Source: UBA6136 sp044350805
GTDB lineage: Bacteria; Pseudomonadota; Gammaproteobacteria; Methylococcales; Methylococcaceae
Length of the DNA stretch: 64,000 nt
Assembly (NCBI GenBank): GCA_044350805.1
Contig: JBILGU010000002.1
Coordinates: 62,001 to 126,000, forward strand
Reading direction: 5' to 3'
Shown here: one piece after another, positions 16,698 through 25,358 of the stretch
Layout of the letters: each line of letters begins with the position of its first letter
Numbering within the stretch: position 1 is the first letter of the stretch
The notes under the pieces: model-generated
The model's database searches: none
What the model was told of the DNA's origin: nothing
What the model saw: the letters and a program-made list of their open reading frames with translations, nothing else
Program-made: the position numbers and the translations under genes

Positions 16698-17204
16698 TTA
16701 CTTCTTGGCGCCGCCGTTCAGAAGCTTTTCAACCTGATCGGTGATGTTGAGGCCATCCTTTGCGAAGGCCACGCCATCCACCAGAATCAAATCAAAGTTT
16801 TGATCTTTGGCAACGGTCTGGATGGCTTCCTGAATGACCTTCTGGATCTTGGCCATTTCCTGGTTCGCCCGCAGGCCATAATCCTGTCGCATTTCATCCA
16901 TCTGGCGCTTGAACTCGCGGCCACGATCGATCAGCTCCTTTTCGGTCTTGCGCTTGTCCGCATCACTCATGACGGCGGCATCTTTCTCGAGCTTTTCTTC
17001 GAGCTTCTTGAGCTCTTTCTGCTCATTGACCAGTTTGGTTTCCTTGGGCTGGAATTCTTTCTTAAGATCAGCCTGTGACTTTTGGCTCTGGGACGACTGA
17101 TCAATCAACTTACGAAGGTCAACAACCCCGACCTTAAGATCTGCAGCAGAAACGCTGCTTGCAAGGACCAGACCGGAGAGCAGTGCGAGAACTTTCTTAG
17201 ACAT
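16698..17204 (-). CDS. skp: OmpH/Skp-family periplasmic chaperone
   Basis: Periplasmic holdase for unfolded outer-membrane proteins. ATG 17204 (MSKKVLALLSG) is favoured by AGGA seven nt upstream; residues 1-20 form a signal peptide ending ASSVSAADLK. VGVVDLRKLID starts the mature core, followed by a long Lys/Glu/Gln-rich coiled coil (about residues 35-110) and DLILVDGVAFAKDGLNITDQV near the end. 168 residues is typical. It heads the leftward fabZ-lpxA chain. bamA, usually just upstream, is missing: the region upstream holds an oppositely oriented transporter operon. Confidence 0.9.
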   Translation of the reverse strand: MSKKVLALLSGLVLASSVSAADLKVGVVDLRKLIDQSSQSQKSQADLKKEFQPKETKLVNEQKELKKLEEKLEKDAAVMSDADKRKTEKELIDRGREFKRQMDEMRQDYGLRANQEMAKIQKVIQEAIQTVAKDQNFDLILVDGVAFAKDGLNITDQVEKLLNGGAKK

Positions 17205-17299
17205 GAAGAAATCCTGAATATGATTGGGACGTGGGGAGCATGTATCTGGAGGACGCCACACCCCGCAACGGGCATCGTCCCCTCCAGACAATGGTTTTG

Positions 17300-17305
17300 A
17301 TTATA
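17300..17305 (-). promoter_or_regulatory. -10 element candidate for skp-fabZ-lpxA
   Basis: A perfect TATAAT on the minus strand (17305-17300), preceded by CTTG. No good -35 is found 16-18 bp upstream, so it is a weak single-box call. It would give a leader of about 88 nt to skp. Confidence 0.4.
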
Positions 17306-17390
17306 CAAGACCCGAAGCCTCCCGGGGTTTCTGAATGCGATGCCTGTAGTATTTGTCGACAAGAATGCGCGGATGGAGAAGGAGCCAGCA

Positions 17391-19574
17391 ATGAAGGGCC
17401 AGGGGAAAATGCATCAGGACACGCTCCGACCTTGCCTTACCGTGGCGGCCCTTTTGGGCTGCCTTGAAGGCTGTGGTGACCCCCCCAACAATCCCTACCC
17501 CCAGGCCGACCGTCAAGCCCAGACCCTCTATACCTCCTTTGAAGAGCGCCCCAAGCACCTGGATCCGGCGAGGGCCTACAGTGCCAACGAGTACGAGGTG
17601 ATTTCCCAGGTCGTCGAGCCTCCCCTTCAGTACGCCTATCTCAAACGTCCTTATGCCCTTGAGCCGCTGGCGGCTGCCGAATATCCCAAGATCTTCTATC
17701 TCGGCGCCCACGGCGAACGGCTGCCAGAAGGCGTATCGGATGCAAAAATCCTCGAGAGCGTTTATGAAATCACGCTCCGCCCGGATCTTCGTTACGCACC
17801 GCACCCCGCCTTTGCAAGGGAGCCTTCCGGGGCCTTTCGCTATCACGCACTCACGCCTTCGGCCCTTTCTAAGATTCATACGCTCGCCGATTTTGAGGAG
17901 ATGGGATCGCGGGAGGTCACGGCCGAAGATTTGGCCTATCAGATCAAGCGGCTGATGCACCCTGAAATCCACTCCCCCATTGCCGAATTGATGGGGGAAC
18001 AAATTGTGGGTCTTAAGGACCTTGGGTCGAGGCTCAAGGAAGAATGGGATCAGGGCCCGGATCGCCCCCAATGGCTCGACCTCCGCCGCTACGCGGTTGC
18101 GGGGCTTGAGATCATCGATGCCACCACGCTGAGGATCCATGTTCACGGAAAATATCCCCAGTTCAAGTTCTGGCTCGCCATGCCCTTTTTTGCCCCAAGC
18201 CCCTGGGAGGCCGACGCCTTTTTCGCGCAAGCAGGGCTCAAGGCCCTCAACATTACGCCGGATTGGTATCCCCTGGGATCCGGCCCCTACCAGCTCATTG
18301 AAAATAATCCCAACCGGCGGATGACGCTCGCCCGAAATCCCCACTTTCATGAAGCCACCTACCCGAGTGAGGGGGAGCCTGAAGATGCCGCAAAGGGGCT
18401 GCTTCTTGATCAGGGCAAACGCCTGCCCTTCATTGATCGCATTGTCTTTGTCCTTGAAAAGGAAACCATTCCTTATTGGACCAAGTTCCTTCAAGGCTAT
18501 TACGACGCCTCGGGACTGGCTTCCGATAATTTCGATCAGGCCGTTCAGTTCTCAAGTGTGGGCAGTGCCCAGCTGACGCCCGAGATGCAGGAGAAAAACC
18601 TGCACCTTGAAACCGCGATCACGGCATCGATTCATTACGTGGGTTTCAATATGCTGGATCCGGTCGTTGGGGGGCTGACCCCGGCCAAGGCGGCGCTCCG
18701 GCAAGCCATCAGTCTGGCCATCGATGAAGAGGAATTCATTGCGATCTTCATGAATGGGCGGGGCCTTGCCGCCCAAGGGCCCATACCTCCGGGGATCTTT
18801 GGCTTTGAGGAGGGCGAGAAAGGAATCAATCCGGTGCTCTATGACTGGAAGGCGGGGCACCCTGAACGAAAATCAATCGATGTCGCCCGGGCGCGCCTCG
18901 TCGAGGCAGGCTATCCCGGGGGCCTGGATCCTTCGACCGGAAAGCCGCTGGTCCTTCATCTGGACACCACGTTGGGCGGCGCCGATGACAAGCCGCTATT
19001 GAACTGGTACCGCAAGCAATTCCAGAAATTGGGCATCGAGCTGGTGGTCCGCAATACGGACTACAATCAGTTTCAGCAGAAGATGGCGCACGGCAATGCC
19101 CAGCTTTTCCGCTGGGGATGGAATGCCGACTACCCGGATCCCGAGAATTTCCTGTTCCTGCTTTATGGGGAAAACAGTAAGGCGCTTCATGGCGGGGAGA
19201 ATGCCGCCAACTATCAGAGCCCCGAGTTTGATCGACTCTTTCTTCAAATGCGGAACATGGACGATGGACCGGAACGATGGGCCGTCATCCAAAAGCTCTT
19301 GGAGCGGGTTCGCCTTGATGCCCCCTGGGTCTTTGGGATTCACCCCAAGAGTTTCAGTCTCCACCATGACTGGTATCACAACTATAAATCCAATCTCATG
19401 GCCAACAACGGGCTCAAATACCTTCGGATTGATCCCGATGAGCGGGCTCGGCTCCGATCGCTTTGGAATCGGCCGCTTTATCTCCCGGCGCTGGTTGTGA
19501 GCGTTCTGGTTTTCATTTCAGGCGGGTTTGTGAGGCGCCTGATACAGCAGCGGCGGGAGGCGCGAGGACGATGA
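17391..19574 (+). CDS. oligopeptide-type ABC transporter substrate-binding lipoprotein
   Basis: 727 residues of the SBP_bac_5 (OppA/DppA/YejA) family. ATG 17391 is chosen because AAGGAG lies 7 nt upstream. The N terminus carries a lipoprotein-type signal with two possible lipobox cysteines (ALLGC and LEGC), then GDPPNNPYPQ. Family features include ERPKHLDPARAYSANEY, GSGPYQLIENNPNRRMTLARNP and the late FRWGWNADYPDPENFLFLLYG. Unusually it ends with a hydrophobic segment (LPALVVSVLVFISGGFV) and a basic tail, so it may be anchored at both ends. It opens a four-gene operon; its stop overlaps the next start as ATGA. Confidence 0.88.
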   Translation: MKGQGKMHQDTLRPCLTVAALLGCLEGCGDPPNNPYPQADRQAQTLYTSFEERPKHLDPARAYSANEYEVISQVVEPPLQYAYLKRPYALEPLAAAEYPKIFYLGAHGERLPEGVSDAKILESVYEITLRPDLRYAPHPAFAREPSGAFRYHALTPSALSKIHTLADFEEMGSREVTAEDLAYQIKRLMHPEIHSPIAELMGEQIVGLKDLGSRLKEEWDQGPDRPQWLDLRRYAVAGLEIIDATTLRIHVHGKYPQFKFWLAMPFFAPSPWEADAFFAQAGLKALNITPDWYPLGSGPYQLIENNPNRRMTLARNPHFHEATYPSEGEPEDAAKGLLLDQGKRLPFIDRIVFVLEKETIPYWTKFLQGYYDASGLASDNFDQAVQFSSVGSAQLTPEMQEKNLHLETAITASIHYVGFNMLDPVVGGLTPAKAALRQAISLAIDEEEFIAIFMNGRGLAAQGPIPPGIFGFEEGEKGINPVLYDWKAGHPERKSIDVARARLVEAGYPGGLDPSTGKPLVLHLDTTLGGADDKPLLNWYRKQFQKLGIELVVRNTDYNQFQQKMAHGNAQLFRWGWNADYPDPENFLFLLYGENSKALHGGENAANYQSPEFDRLFLQMRNMDDGPERWAVIQKLLERVRLDAPWVFGIHPKSFSLHHDWYHNYKSNLMANNGLKYLRIDPDERARLRSLWNRPLYLPALVVSVLVFISGGFVRRLIQQRREARGR

Positions 19575-20551
19575 TGGGCTATGTGGTTCGGCGTTTGCTC
19601 TATGGGCTTCCCTTGCTCCTCGGGATCAATATCCTGACCTTTCTCCTTTTCTTTGTCGTCAATACGCCGGATGACATGGCTCGGATGCATCTGGGGCAAA
19701 AGCATGTCACGGCCGAGGGAATCGCCAAATGGAAGCATGAGCGGGGGTATGACCTTCCCTTGTTCTATTCGGAAAAGGAGACGGGGCTCAAGTGCCTCAC
19801 CGAAACCATCTTCGTTCAAAAATCCCTCGGGCTTTTTGTTTTTGACTTTGGATCGTCGGATGCCGGGCGCAATATTGGTGCCGATATTCGCGAGCGCATG
19901 TGGCCTTCGCTTGCGATCGCTGTCCCCAGTCTCATCCTGGGATTGGTCATCGACATTGTCCTCGCGCTGGGGCTCGTTTTCTTTCGTCTCTCGCGGCTTG
20001 AATATGCGGGGCTCGCCCTCTGTGTCGCTCTGATGTCCATTTCGACGCTGTTCTATATCATCGCCGGGCAATACCTTCTGGGACGCTGGTTCCAGTGGGT
20101 GCCGATCTCGGGATTTGGGGAGGGGCTGGACGCCTTTCGCTTTGTCTTGCTGCCCGTTCTGATTGGTGCGGTCTCCGGCGTGGGGTCTGGGGTGCGGTGG
20201 TATCGAACCCTCTTCATCGAGGAGATTGAGCGGGACTATGTGCGGACCGCCCGGGCCAAGGGCTTGTCTGAAGCCACGGTGTTGTTTCGTCACGTGCTTC
20301 GAAACGCCCTGATCCCGATTCTGACCGGCGTCGTGGTTCTTTTGCCACTGCTTTTTACCGGGAGTCTTTTGACGGAATCCTTCTTTGCGATTCCGGGGCT
20401 TGGAAGCTACACCATCGATGCCATCAGCCAACAGGACTTTGCGATCGTTCGGGCCATGGTGTTCCTGGGGGCCTGCCTTTATATCGTGGGCCTTTTGTTG
20501 ACCGACCTTTCCTATGCCTGGGTCGATCCCCGAATTCGGCTGGACGACTGA
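19571..20551 (+). CDS. ABC transporter permease (DppB/YejB-like)
   Basis: 326 residues, about six membrane helices. MMGYVVRRLLYGLPLLLGIN is the standard DppB-type start, with the periplasmic N-terminal loop containing NTPDDMARMHLG. The cytoplasmic EAA loop is RDYVRTARAKGLSEATVLFRHVLRNALIP, followed by GSLLTESFFAIPGLGSY. ATG 19571 overlaps the binding-protein stop; the frame upstream is only open, not coding-like. It pairs with the next permease to form the membrane channel of a peptide importer. Confidence 0.93.
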   Translation: MMGYVVRRLLYGLPLLLGINILTFLLFFVVNTPDDMARMHLGQKHVTAEGIAKWKHERGYDLPLFYSEKETGLKCLTETIFVQKSLGLFVFDFGSSDAGRNIGADIRERMWPSLAIAVPSLILGLVIDIVLALGLVFFRLSRLEYAGLALCVALMSISTLFYIIAGQYLLGRWFQWVPISGFGEGLDAFRFVLLPVLIGAVSGVGSGVRWYRTLFIEEIERDYVRTARAKGLSEATVLFRHVLRNALIPILTGVVVLLPLLFTGSLLTESFFAIPGLGSYTIDAISQQDFAIVRAMVFLGACLYIVGLLLTDLSYAWVDPRIRLDD

Positions 20552-21912
20552 TGCTGAGGTTTTACCCGACCGATGTGCTCTTGCTCCTGACGGTTCTGGC
20601 CTTGGGGGTCTTTCTACTCCTGAGCCTTCGGCAAGAGCACCTTCGAAGGCCCTGGCGAAAAGTCATGGGAAGCGCGACGGGCCTGGTCTCGGCGCTTCTC
20701 TTGGGGCTTTTCACCGGCATTGCCGTTTTGGATTCGGTGCGCATCGATCAGGGGTCGCAGACCTTGAGTCTTCTGGACTTAGGGCTTTCAAATCTTAGAA
20801 CATCCACGGAAAAGACCTATTCAGAGCCCCTTGGCGTCTTCGCATCGGTCCATGAAATGGTCCGAGAATCCGATGGGCGGGAGAGCTGGAAGGCCCCTCG
20901 TCTGGTCTTTGGGGGGCGGCACCTTCATGACCCCAAGGAAGATCGTCCGATCGATCTCATGCAGCGCTTTTTCAAGGGCGGGATCCTCGGTGGAGGGGCG
21001 GGCGCACTCCTCGCCTTATTGACCGCCTGGATACTGACCCCCTCTGAAAATCGCCCGGCCTTTTTGTCGAAAGTCGGGTGGACCCGACTGCCAAAACCCC
21101 TTCGCGTGGTCATGATCACCTGGGTGATCCTCGGCGCCCTGATCGGGATAACAGGGGCCCTCGCGGAAGGCTACCATGTCCTTGGGACCGACAAGGTCGG
21201 CAATGATGTCCTCTTCCAGTGCCTCAAGGGCATTCGCACCGGCATCGTGATTGGAACCCTGACGACCCTTGCAACGCTCCCGCTTTCGTTGGGGCTTGGC
21301 ATTCTGGCGGGGTTCTATCGGGGATGGGTCGATGATGTCATTCAATATCTCTACACCACGCTGAATGCCGTTCCCGGGGTCCTCCTCATTGCCGCGGCCA
21401 TGCTGGTGATGGAGTCCATCATGGCGCGTCATGAGGCCTTGTTTCAGAGCCTTTCGGCGCGGGCGGACTTTCGCCTTCTGGCGCTGTGCCTCATCCTCGG
21501 CATTACTTCCTGGACGGGGCTTTGCCGACTGATTCGGGCCGAAACCCTCAAGCTTCGGGAAATGGAGTATGTCCAGGCCGCCCGCATTTTGGGGGTCTCG
21601 GAATTCAGGATCCTCCTTCGGCATATTCTTCCGAATCTTTTTCACCTGGTCCTGATTTCAGTCGCCCTCGACTTCAGCTCACTGGTCCTTGCCGAGGCGG
21701 TTCTTTCCTATATCAACATCGGTGTGGATCCCTCGACCGAGTCCTGGGGCAACATGATCAATACCGCGCGCCTCGAATTGGCGCGCGATCCCCCCGTCTG
21801 GTGGTCCTTGCTCGGGGCCTTTGGCTTCATGTTCTGTTTGGTTTTGTGCGCAAATCTTCTGGCGGATGTCCTTCGGGATGCCTTTGATCCTAAGCGGGAG
21901 AATGCCCCGTGA
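20551..21912 (+). CDS. ABC transporter permease (DppC/YejE-like), long N-terminal part
   Basis: 453 residues, longer than usual DppC (about 300) because of an N-terminal extension of about 150 residues with two hydrophobic stretches and a soluble loop. The core begins near YHVLGTDKVGNDVLFQCLKGIRTG, the typical DppC GTDxxGxDV motif. The EAA loop is EMEYVQAARILGVSEFRILLRHILPN, and the protein ends with LADVLRDAFDPK. It starts at ATG 20551, sharing one base with the previous stop (TGATG). The long front half is reminiscent of YejE-like permeases. Confidence 0.92.
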   Translation: MLRFYPTDVLLLLTVLALGVFLLLSLRQEHLRRPWRKVMGSATGLVSALLLGLFTGIAVLDSVRIDQGSQTLSLLDLGLSNLRTSTEKTYSEPLGVFASVHEMVRESDGRESWKAPRLVFGGRHLHDPKEDRPIDLMQRFFKGGILGGGAGALLALLTAWILTPSENRPAFLSKVGWTRLPKPLRVVMITWVILGALIGITGALAEGYHVLGTDKVGNDVLFQCLKGIRTGIVIGTLTTLATLPLSLGLGILAGFYRGWVDDVIQYLYTTLNAVPGVLLIAAAMLVMESIMARHEALFQSLSARADFRLLALCLILGITSWTGLCRLIRAETLKLREMEYVQAARILGVSEFRILLRHILPNLFHLVLISVALDFSSLVLAEAVLSYINIGVDPSTESWGNMINTARLELARDPPVWWSLLGAFGFMFCLVLCANLLADVLRDAFDPKRENAP

Positions 21913-23570
21913 CGGGACTTTTCGAGATGGAGGATCTGGTCCTTGGCTTTTCCCAGGAGGGCGTGGATCGGATCGTGGTGGAGGGGGTGTCCTTTGCCCT
22001 TGATGCCGGCGAATGCCTCGCGCTGGTGGGAGAATCGGGATCGGGAAAATCGGTGACGGCCCTTGCAGCGATGCGTCTCCTCTCGCCTCAAGCGCGTATC
22101 TGGAGGGGGAGGATTCGGCTTAAAGGCGAGGATCTCCTGGCGCTCCCTGAATCTCAGATGGAAACCGTTCGGGGGCGTCGGATCGGTATGGTGTTTCAGG
22201 ATCCCATGGCTGCGCTCAATCCAGTGCTGACGATTGGGCAACAATTGCTGGAGGCGATTTCAGGGGATATGCGCGCGACCCCCTCCCTTCATGCCAAAGC
22301 CCTGGAGCTTTTGGACCAGGTGGGCCTTCCGAATCCAAGAAGGCAATTTTCGGCCTATCCGCACCAACTTTCGGGCGGCATGCGTCAGCGGGTCCTGATC
22401 GCCCAGGCTTTGGCCGGGGATCCGGATCTTCTCATTGCCGATGAGCCGACCACCGCCCTGGACGTTCTCCTTCAGTCTCAGATCATGGGGCTGTTGAACC
22501 AGCTTCGAAAGGATCGGGGGATGGCGCTCTGGTTGATCACGCATGATTTAGCCTCGGTGCATGGCATCGCTGATCGGGTGATCGTAATGCGCGAAGGGAA
22601 GGTGGTGGAGAGCGCCGGCAACGACTTTTTTTCGGGTCCCCAAACGTCCTATGGACGCGAATTATTGACGGCCATCCCCCGCCTTTCCGCCTGTCTTGAT
22701 CGTAAGGACCTGAAAGATGACGCCGACCGGAAGTCTCCCGTTCTCAGCATCCGGGATCTTTCCATTGCGTACCCCTCCCCGAGGCGATGGTTTTCTCGAA
22801 AGTCTGCCGTCTCGCCTGTGGTCAGGGGCGTCTCCTTTGATCTTTTCGAAGGAGAAACCCTGGCCGTGGTCGGAGGGTCTGGTTGTGGCAAAACCAGTCT
22901 GGCCCGAGGGCTTTTGGGGCTTGCGAATCTCCCGTCGGGGAGGATCGCGGTGGACGGGGTGACTTTGGGGCAACACAAGGGGCGACTGATCCGTCATCCG
23001 GCCATCCAGGTTGTTTTTCAGGATCCCTATGCCTCGATGAATCCCCGAATGGTGGTCAGCAGCATTCTGGAGGAGGGGCTCCGGGCCCTTTTACCTGAAC
23101 TTTCAGCCGTGGCGCGAAATCTACGCATCCTGGAATGTCTTGAAGCGGTAGGACTTGATGCCACAGTGCTTGAGCGTTATCCCCATGAATTTTCTGGGGG
23201 ACAAAGGCAAAGGCTCTGCATCGCACGGTCGCTTTTGGTCCGGCCCAAAATCCTGATTCTCGATGAGCCCACCAGTGCGCTGGATGTCACGGTTCAGGCA
23301 CAGGTCTTGGGCTTGCTCAAGTCCCTGCGCAGCCGCTTTGGGGTGAGCTATCTTTTTATCACCCATGATTTGGGGGTGGTGGCGCAGATGGCCGACCGCG
23401 TGGCCGTGATGCATCAGGGAGCAGTGGTCGAAATGGGACAAACCCGAGGCATTCTCATGGCGCCCCGACATCCGGTGACCCAGCAATTGATTGAGGCGAT
23501 GCCTGCCTTGCGGCGGGCGATGGTTCCAGAGGCGGAGGTCAGGATGGGCTTTAAAGCCCGCTCGGATTGA
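21909..23570 (+). CDS. double ABC ATPase (YejF-like, DppD-DppF fusion)
   Basis: 553 residues with two nucleotide-binding domains. Domain 1: Walker A GESGSGKS, Q-loop VFQDPMAALNP, signature LSGGMRQRV, Walker B LLIADEPTTALD, switch His in ITHDLASV. Domain 2: GGSGCGKTS, VFQDPYASMNP, FSGGQRQRLCIARSL, LILDEPTSALD, ITHDLGVV. All catalytic residues are present in both halves. Starts at GTG 21909, overlapping the permease stop as GTGA. It energises the peptide importer encoded by the three preceding genes. Confidence 0.95.
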   Translation: MTGLFEMEDLVLGFSQEGVDRIVVEGVSFALDAGECLALVGESGSGKSVTALAAMRLLSPQARIWRGRIRLKGEDLLALPESQMETVRGRRIGMVFQDPMAALNPVLTIGQQLLEAISGDMRATPSLHAKALELLDQVGLPNPRRQFSAYPHQLSGGMRQRVLIAQALAGDPDLLIADEPTTALDVLLQSQIMGLLNQLRKDRGMALWLITHDLASVHGIADRVIVMREGKVVESAGNDFFSGPQTSYGRELLTAIPRLSACLDRKDLKDDADRKSPVLSIRDLSIAYPSPRRWFSRKSAVSPVVRGVSFDLFEGETLAVVGGSGCGKTSLARGLLGLANLPSGRIAVDGVTLGQHKGRLIRHPAIQVVFQDPYASMNPRMVVSSILEEGLRALLPELSAVARNLRILECLEAVGLDATVLERYPHEFSGGQRQRLCIARSLLVRPKILILDEPTSALDVTVQAQVLGLLKSLRSRFGVSYLFITHDLGVVAQMADRVAVMHQGAVVEMGQTRGILMAPRHPVTQQLIEAMPALRRAMVPEAEVRMGFKARSD

Positions 23571-23571
23571 C

Positions 23572-24252
23572 TTAGCGCGGAGCAGGCTCTGTTCCGGGCG
23601 CCAGCTGGCTATTGGGGTCCTTGAGAACTTCGTTGATCGAATCCCGAAGGTCATCCTGAAGGCCAGTGGATTGGGCCATGTCCTTGAGACCGGTCCGAAT
23701 ATTCTGATACAGGGGGGATTCCTCTTCCTGGCTGAGCATGAAGTCTTCCAGCGTGGAAAGAGAGCTGAAGCGCACATCCTCGCTCTGATCCTTGAGTCCC
23801 GAGAGTAAGGCCGAGACCGTCGCGGGGGAAGGGGCCTCCAGAGAGCCAAGGCTTAATGCGGCAGCATTTCGAACATCGGCGCTGGAATCGCCAGCCAGGA
23901 GCTGGGTCAGTGTCGCTTCCGTTTGGGGGTTGGGATAGGCGCCCAGTTGCTCGACGGCCTCGACGCGGTCGGTTTCCGTTGGGCTGGTCAGTCGCTTCAT
24001 CGCGTCTGCAATCTGCTCACGTTCAATTTCGGCATCTTCTGCGGCCGTGTCCAGGACCGGTGCATTCGCCTGGGGTGTCCCCTGGAGATGGGGTGCCTGG
24101 GGCGCTTCGGCTTTCGGCTTGCTCCGGACCTCGCTGGGCGCTTCTTCCGTGGTATCGCCATCGGAGGTCCCGGAGTCCAGGTTGAACAGCGCCAGTGCCA
24201 CGATACCGCTGGAGATCAGGAGCGTGATGAGAAGAATGCGTGAAACCGACAT
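23572..24252 (-). CDS. membrane-anchored HEAT-repeat protein
   Basis: 226 residues from ATG 24252 (MSVSRILLITLLISSG), an N-terminal signal anchor of about 20 residues, then a Glu/Pro/Ala-rich linker to about residue 75. The rest is HEAT-like helical repeats (DRVEAVEQLGAYPNPQTEATL, DVRNAAALSLGSL, DVRFSSLSTLEDFM), a scaffold for protein-protein contact. The anchor suggests the repeats are periplasmic. The function is unknown. Its stop is one base from that of the convergent ABC ATPase gene. It lies downstream of an orphan binding-protein gene on the same strand, 116 bp away. Confidence 0.75.
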   Translation of the reverse strand: MSVSRILLITLLISSGIVALALFNLDSGTSDGDTTEEAPSEVRSKPKAEAPQAPHLQGTPQANAPVLDTAAEDAEIEREQIADAMKRLTSPTETDRVEAVEQLGAYPNPQTEATLTQLLAGDSSADVRNAAALSLGSLEAPSPATVSALLSGLKDQSEDVRFSSLSTLEDFMLSQEEESPLYQNIRTGLKDMAQSTGLQDDLRDSINEVLKDPNSQLAPGTEPAPR

Positions 24253-24368
24253 GGCTCTGGGGTGGTAAACGAAGGGGCTGATAAAGGAGTGTTTTGATTC
24301 TAGCAAATTCAACGAGACCCGCGAGAATCCAGCGCGGGTTTCGCCTCAATGAAAGCGCGGTCAATGCC

Positions 24369-25322
24369 TTAGTGGCCCCAGAAGACCCCGGTGGGAAGCG
24401 GTTGTGAGGGAGCGCCCTCCGGGTTCACCCATCCGAAAAGGCGGTTCAACGCAGCCATGTCCTGGGTATCGGGGGTCGGCACGGGCTTAGCGCAATAGGC
24501 CTTTCGAAGCTCCGCCCGAAGCGAGGCATTCGTTTCCTGGGTCGCTTCCGCGATGCGGTTCCAGAGGGTATCGGAGGAGCAAATGGCCTTGTGGGCGGAG
24601 GCGGTGGCCTTAAGGAAACCTTCGATCTGCGCGGGATGGCTTTGGGCCCAGCCGGTATGGAAGACATAACCCAGCGTCGGGAGGTTGCCTTCGAGCCCGA
24701 GCAGCGCCTGAATGCCCGCGCCATCGAGCATCTTCCGGTAACCCTGAGCTTCCAGCTTGGTCGCCTGATTCCAATAGGTGAGAACGGCATCCAGTTGTCC
24801 CTGCTTTAAGGACTCGCCAAGGAGCGGCGGGGCGCCGAACGTCACCGTCGTTGCGTGCTCAAGGTCGAGTCCTTGGCTTTTCTGGGCGGCAATTTTGAGA
24901 AGAATCCAGTTCTTGTCCTGTCCGCCGCCTGCAACGCCCAGGCGCTTGCCCTTGAGATCCTGAAGGGTCTGAATGGGGGAATCCTTGGGGACGACCAGCG
25001 CCCCGTGGAGCGCCGAAAAGGGGACGAAGGTCAGGTCCTGACCCTGAAGCCGTTGCTGTGCGACCCAGATCCAGTCGGCGACAACGATATCCAGGGAGCC
25101 CCCCTGGATCCCAATCTTTCCGGCCTCGGGACCGGCGAGTGCGTCGACCTTAAGCAAAATGCCATGTTTCTGATCCAGCTTTTCTTGTTCGATGGCGGCA
25201 AGTTCCCAATTGAGGGTGCCAAAAGCGAGCGCACCGACGCGAATGGGTTCTGGGGTGCCCGCAAAGGTTGTAAGCGGTAACAGCAGTGCTCCTAAGAGAA
25301 GGGCGCGAATTACGGACGTCAT
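24369..25322 (-). CDS. orphan NitT/TauT-type periplasmic substrate-binding protein
   Basis: 317 residues with a signal peptide (MTSVIRALLLGALLLPLTTFAG). It resembles the SsuA/TauA/NMT1-like class: RVGALAFGTLNWELAAI, GGSLDIVVADWIWVAQQR, VPKDSPIQTLQDLKGKRLGVAGG and TVTFGAPPLLGESLKQGQLDAVLTYWNQATK. Members bind aromatic sulfonates, taurine, nitrate or thiamine precursors. No permease or ATPase gene is next to it, so it either serves a distant transporter or has a sensing role. It follows pmbA by 36 bp on the same strand. Its ligand cannot be inferred. Confidence 0.82.
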   Translation of the reverse strand: MTSVIRALLLGALLLPLTTFAGTPEPIRVGALAFGTLNWELAAIEQEKLDQKHGILLKVDALAGPEAGKIGIQGGSLDIVVADWIWVAQQRLQGQDLTFVPFSALHGALVVPKDSPIQTLQDLKGKRLGVAGGGQDKNWILLKIAAQKSQGLDLEHATTVTFGAPPLLGESLKQGQLDAVLTYWNQATKLEAQGYRKMLDGAGIQALLGLEGNLPTLGYVFHTGWAQSHPAQIEGFLKATASAHKAICSSDTLWNRIAEATQETNASLRAELRKAYCAKPVPTPDTQDMAALNRLFGWVNPEGAPSQPLPTGVFWGH

Positions 25323-25358
25323 AGGGGCCTTACCTCAATCGATGTGGGGGGTGCGCCG

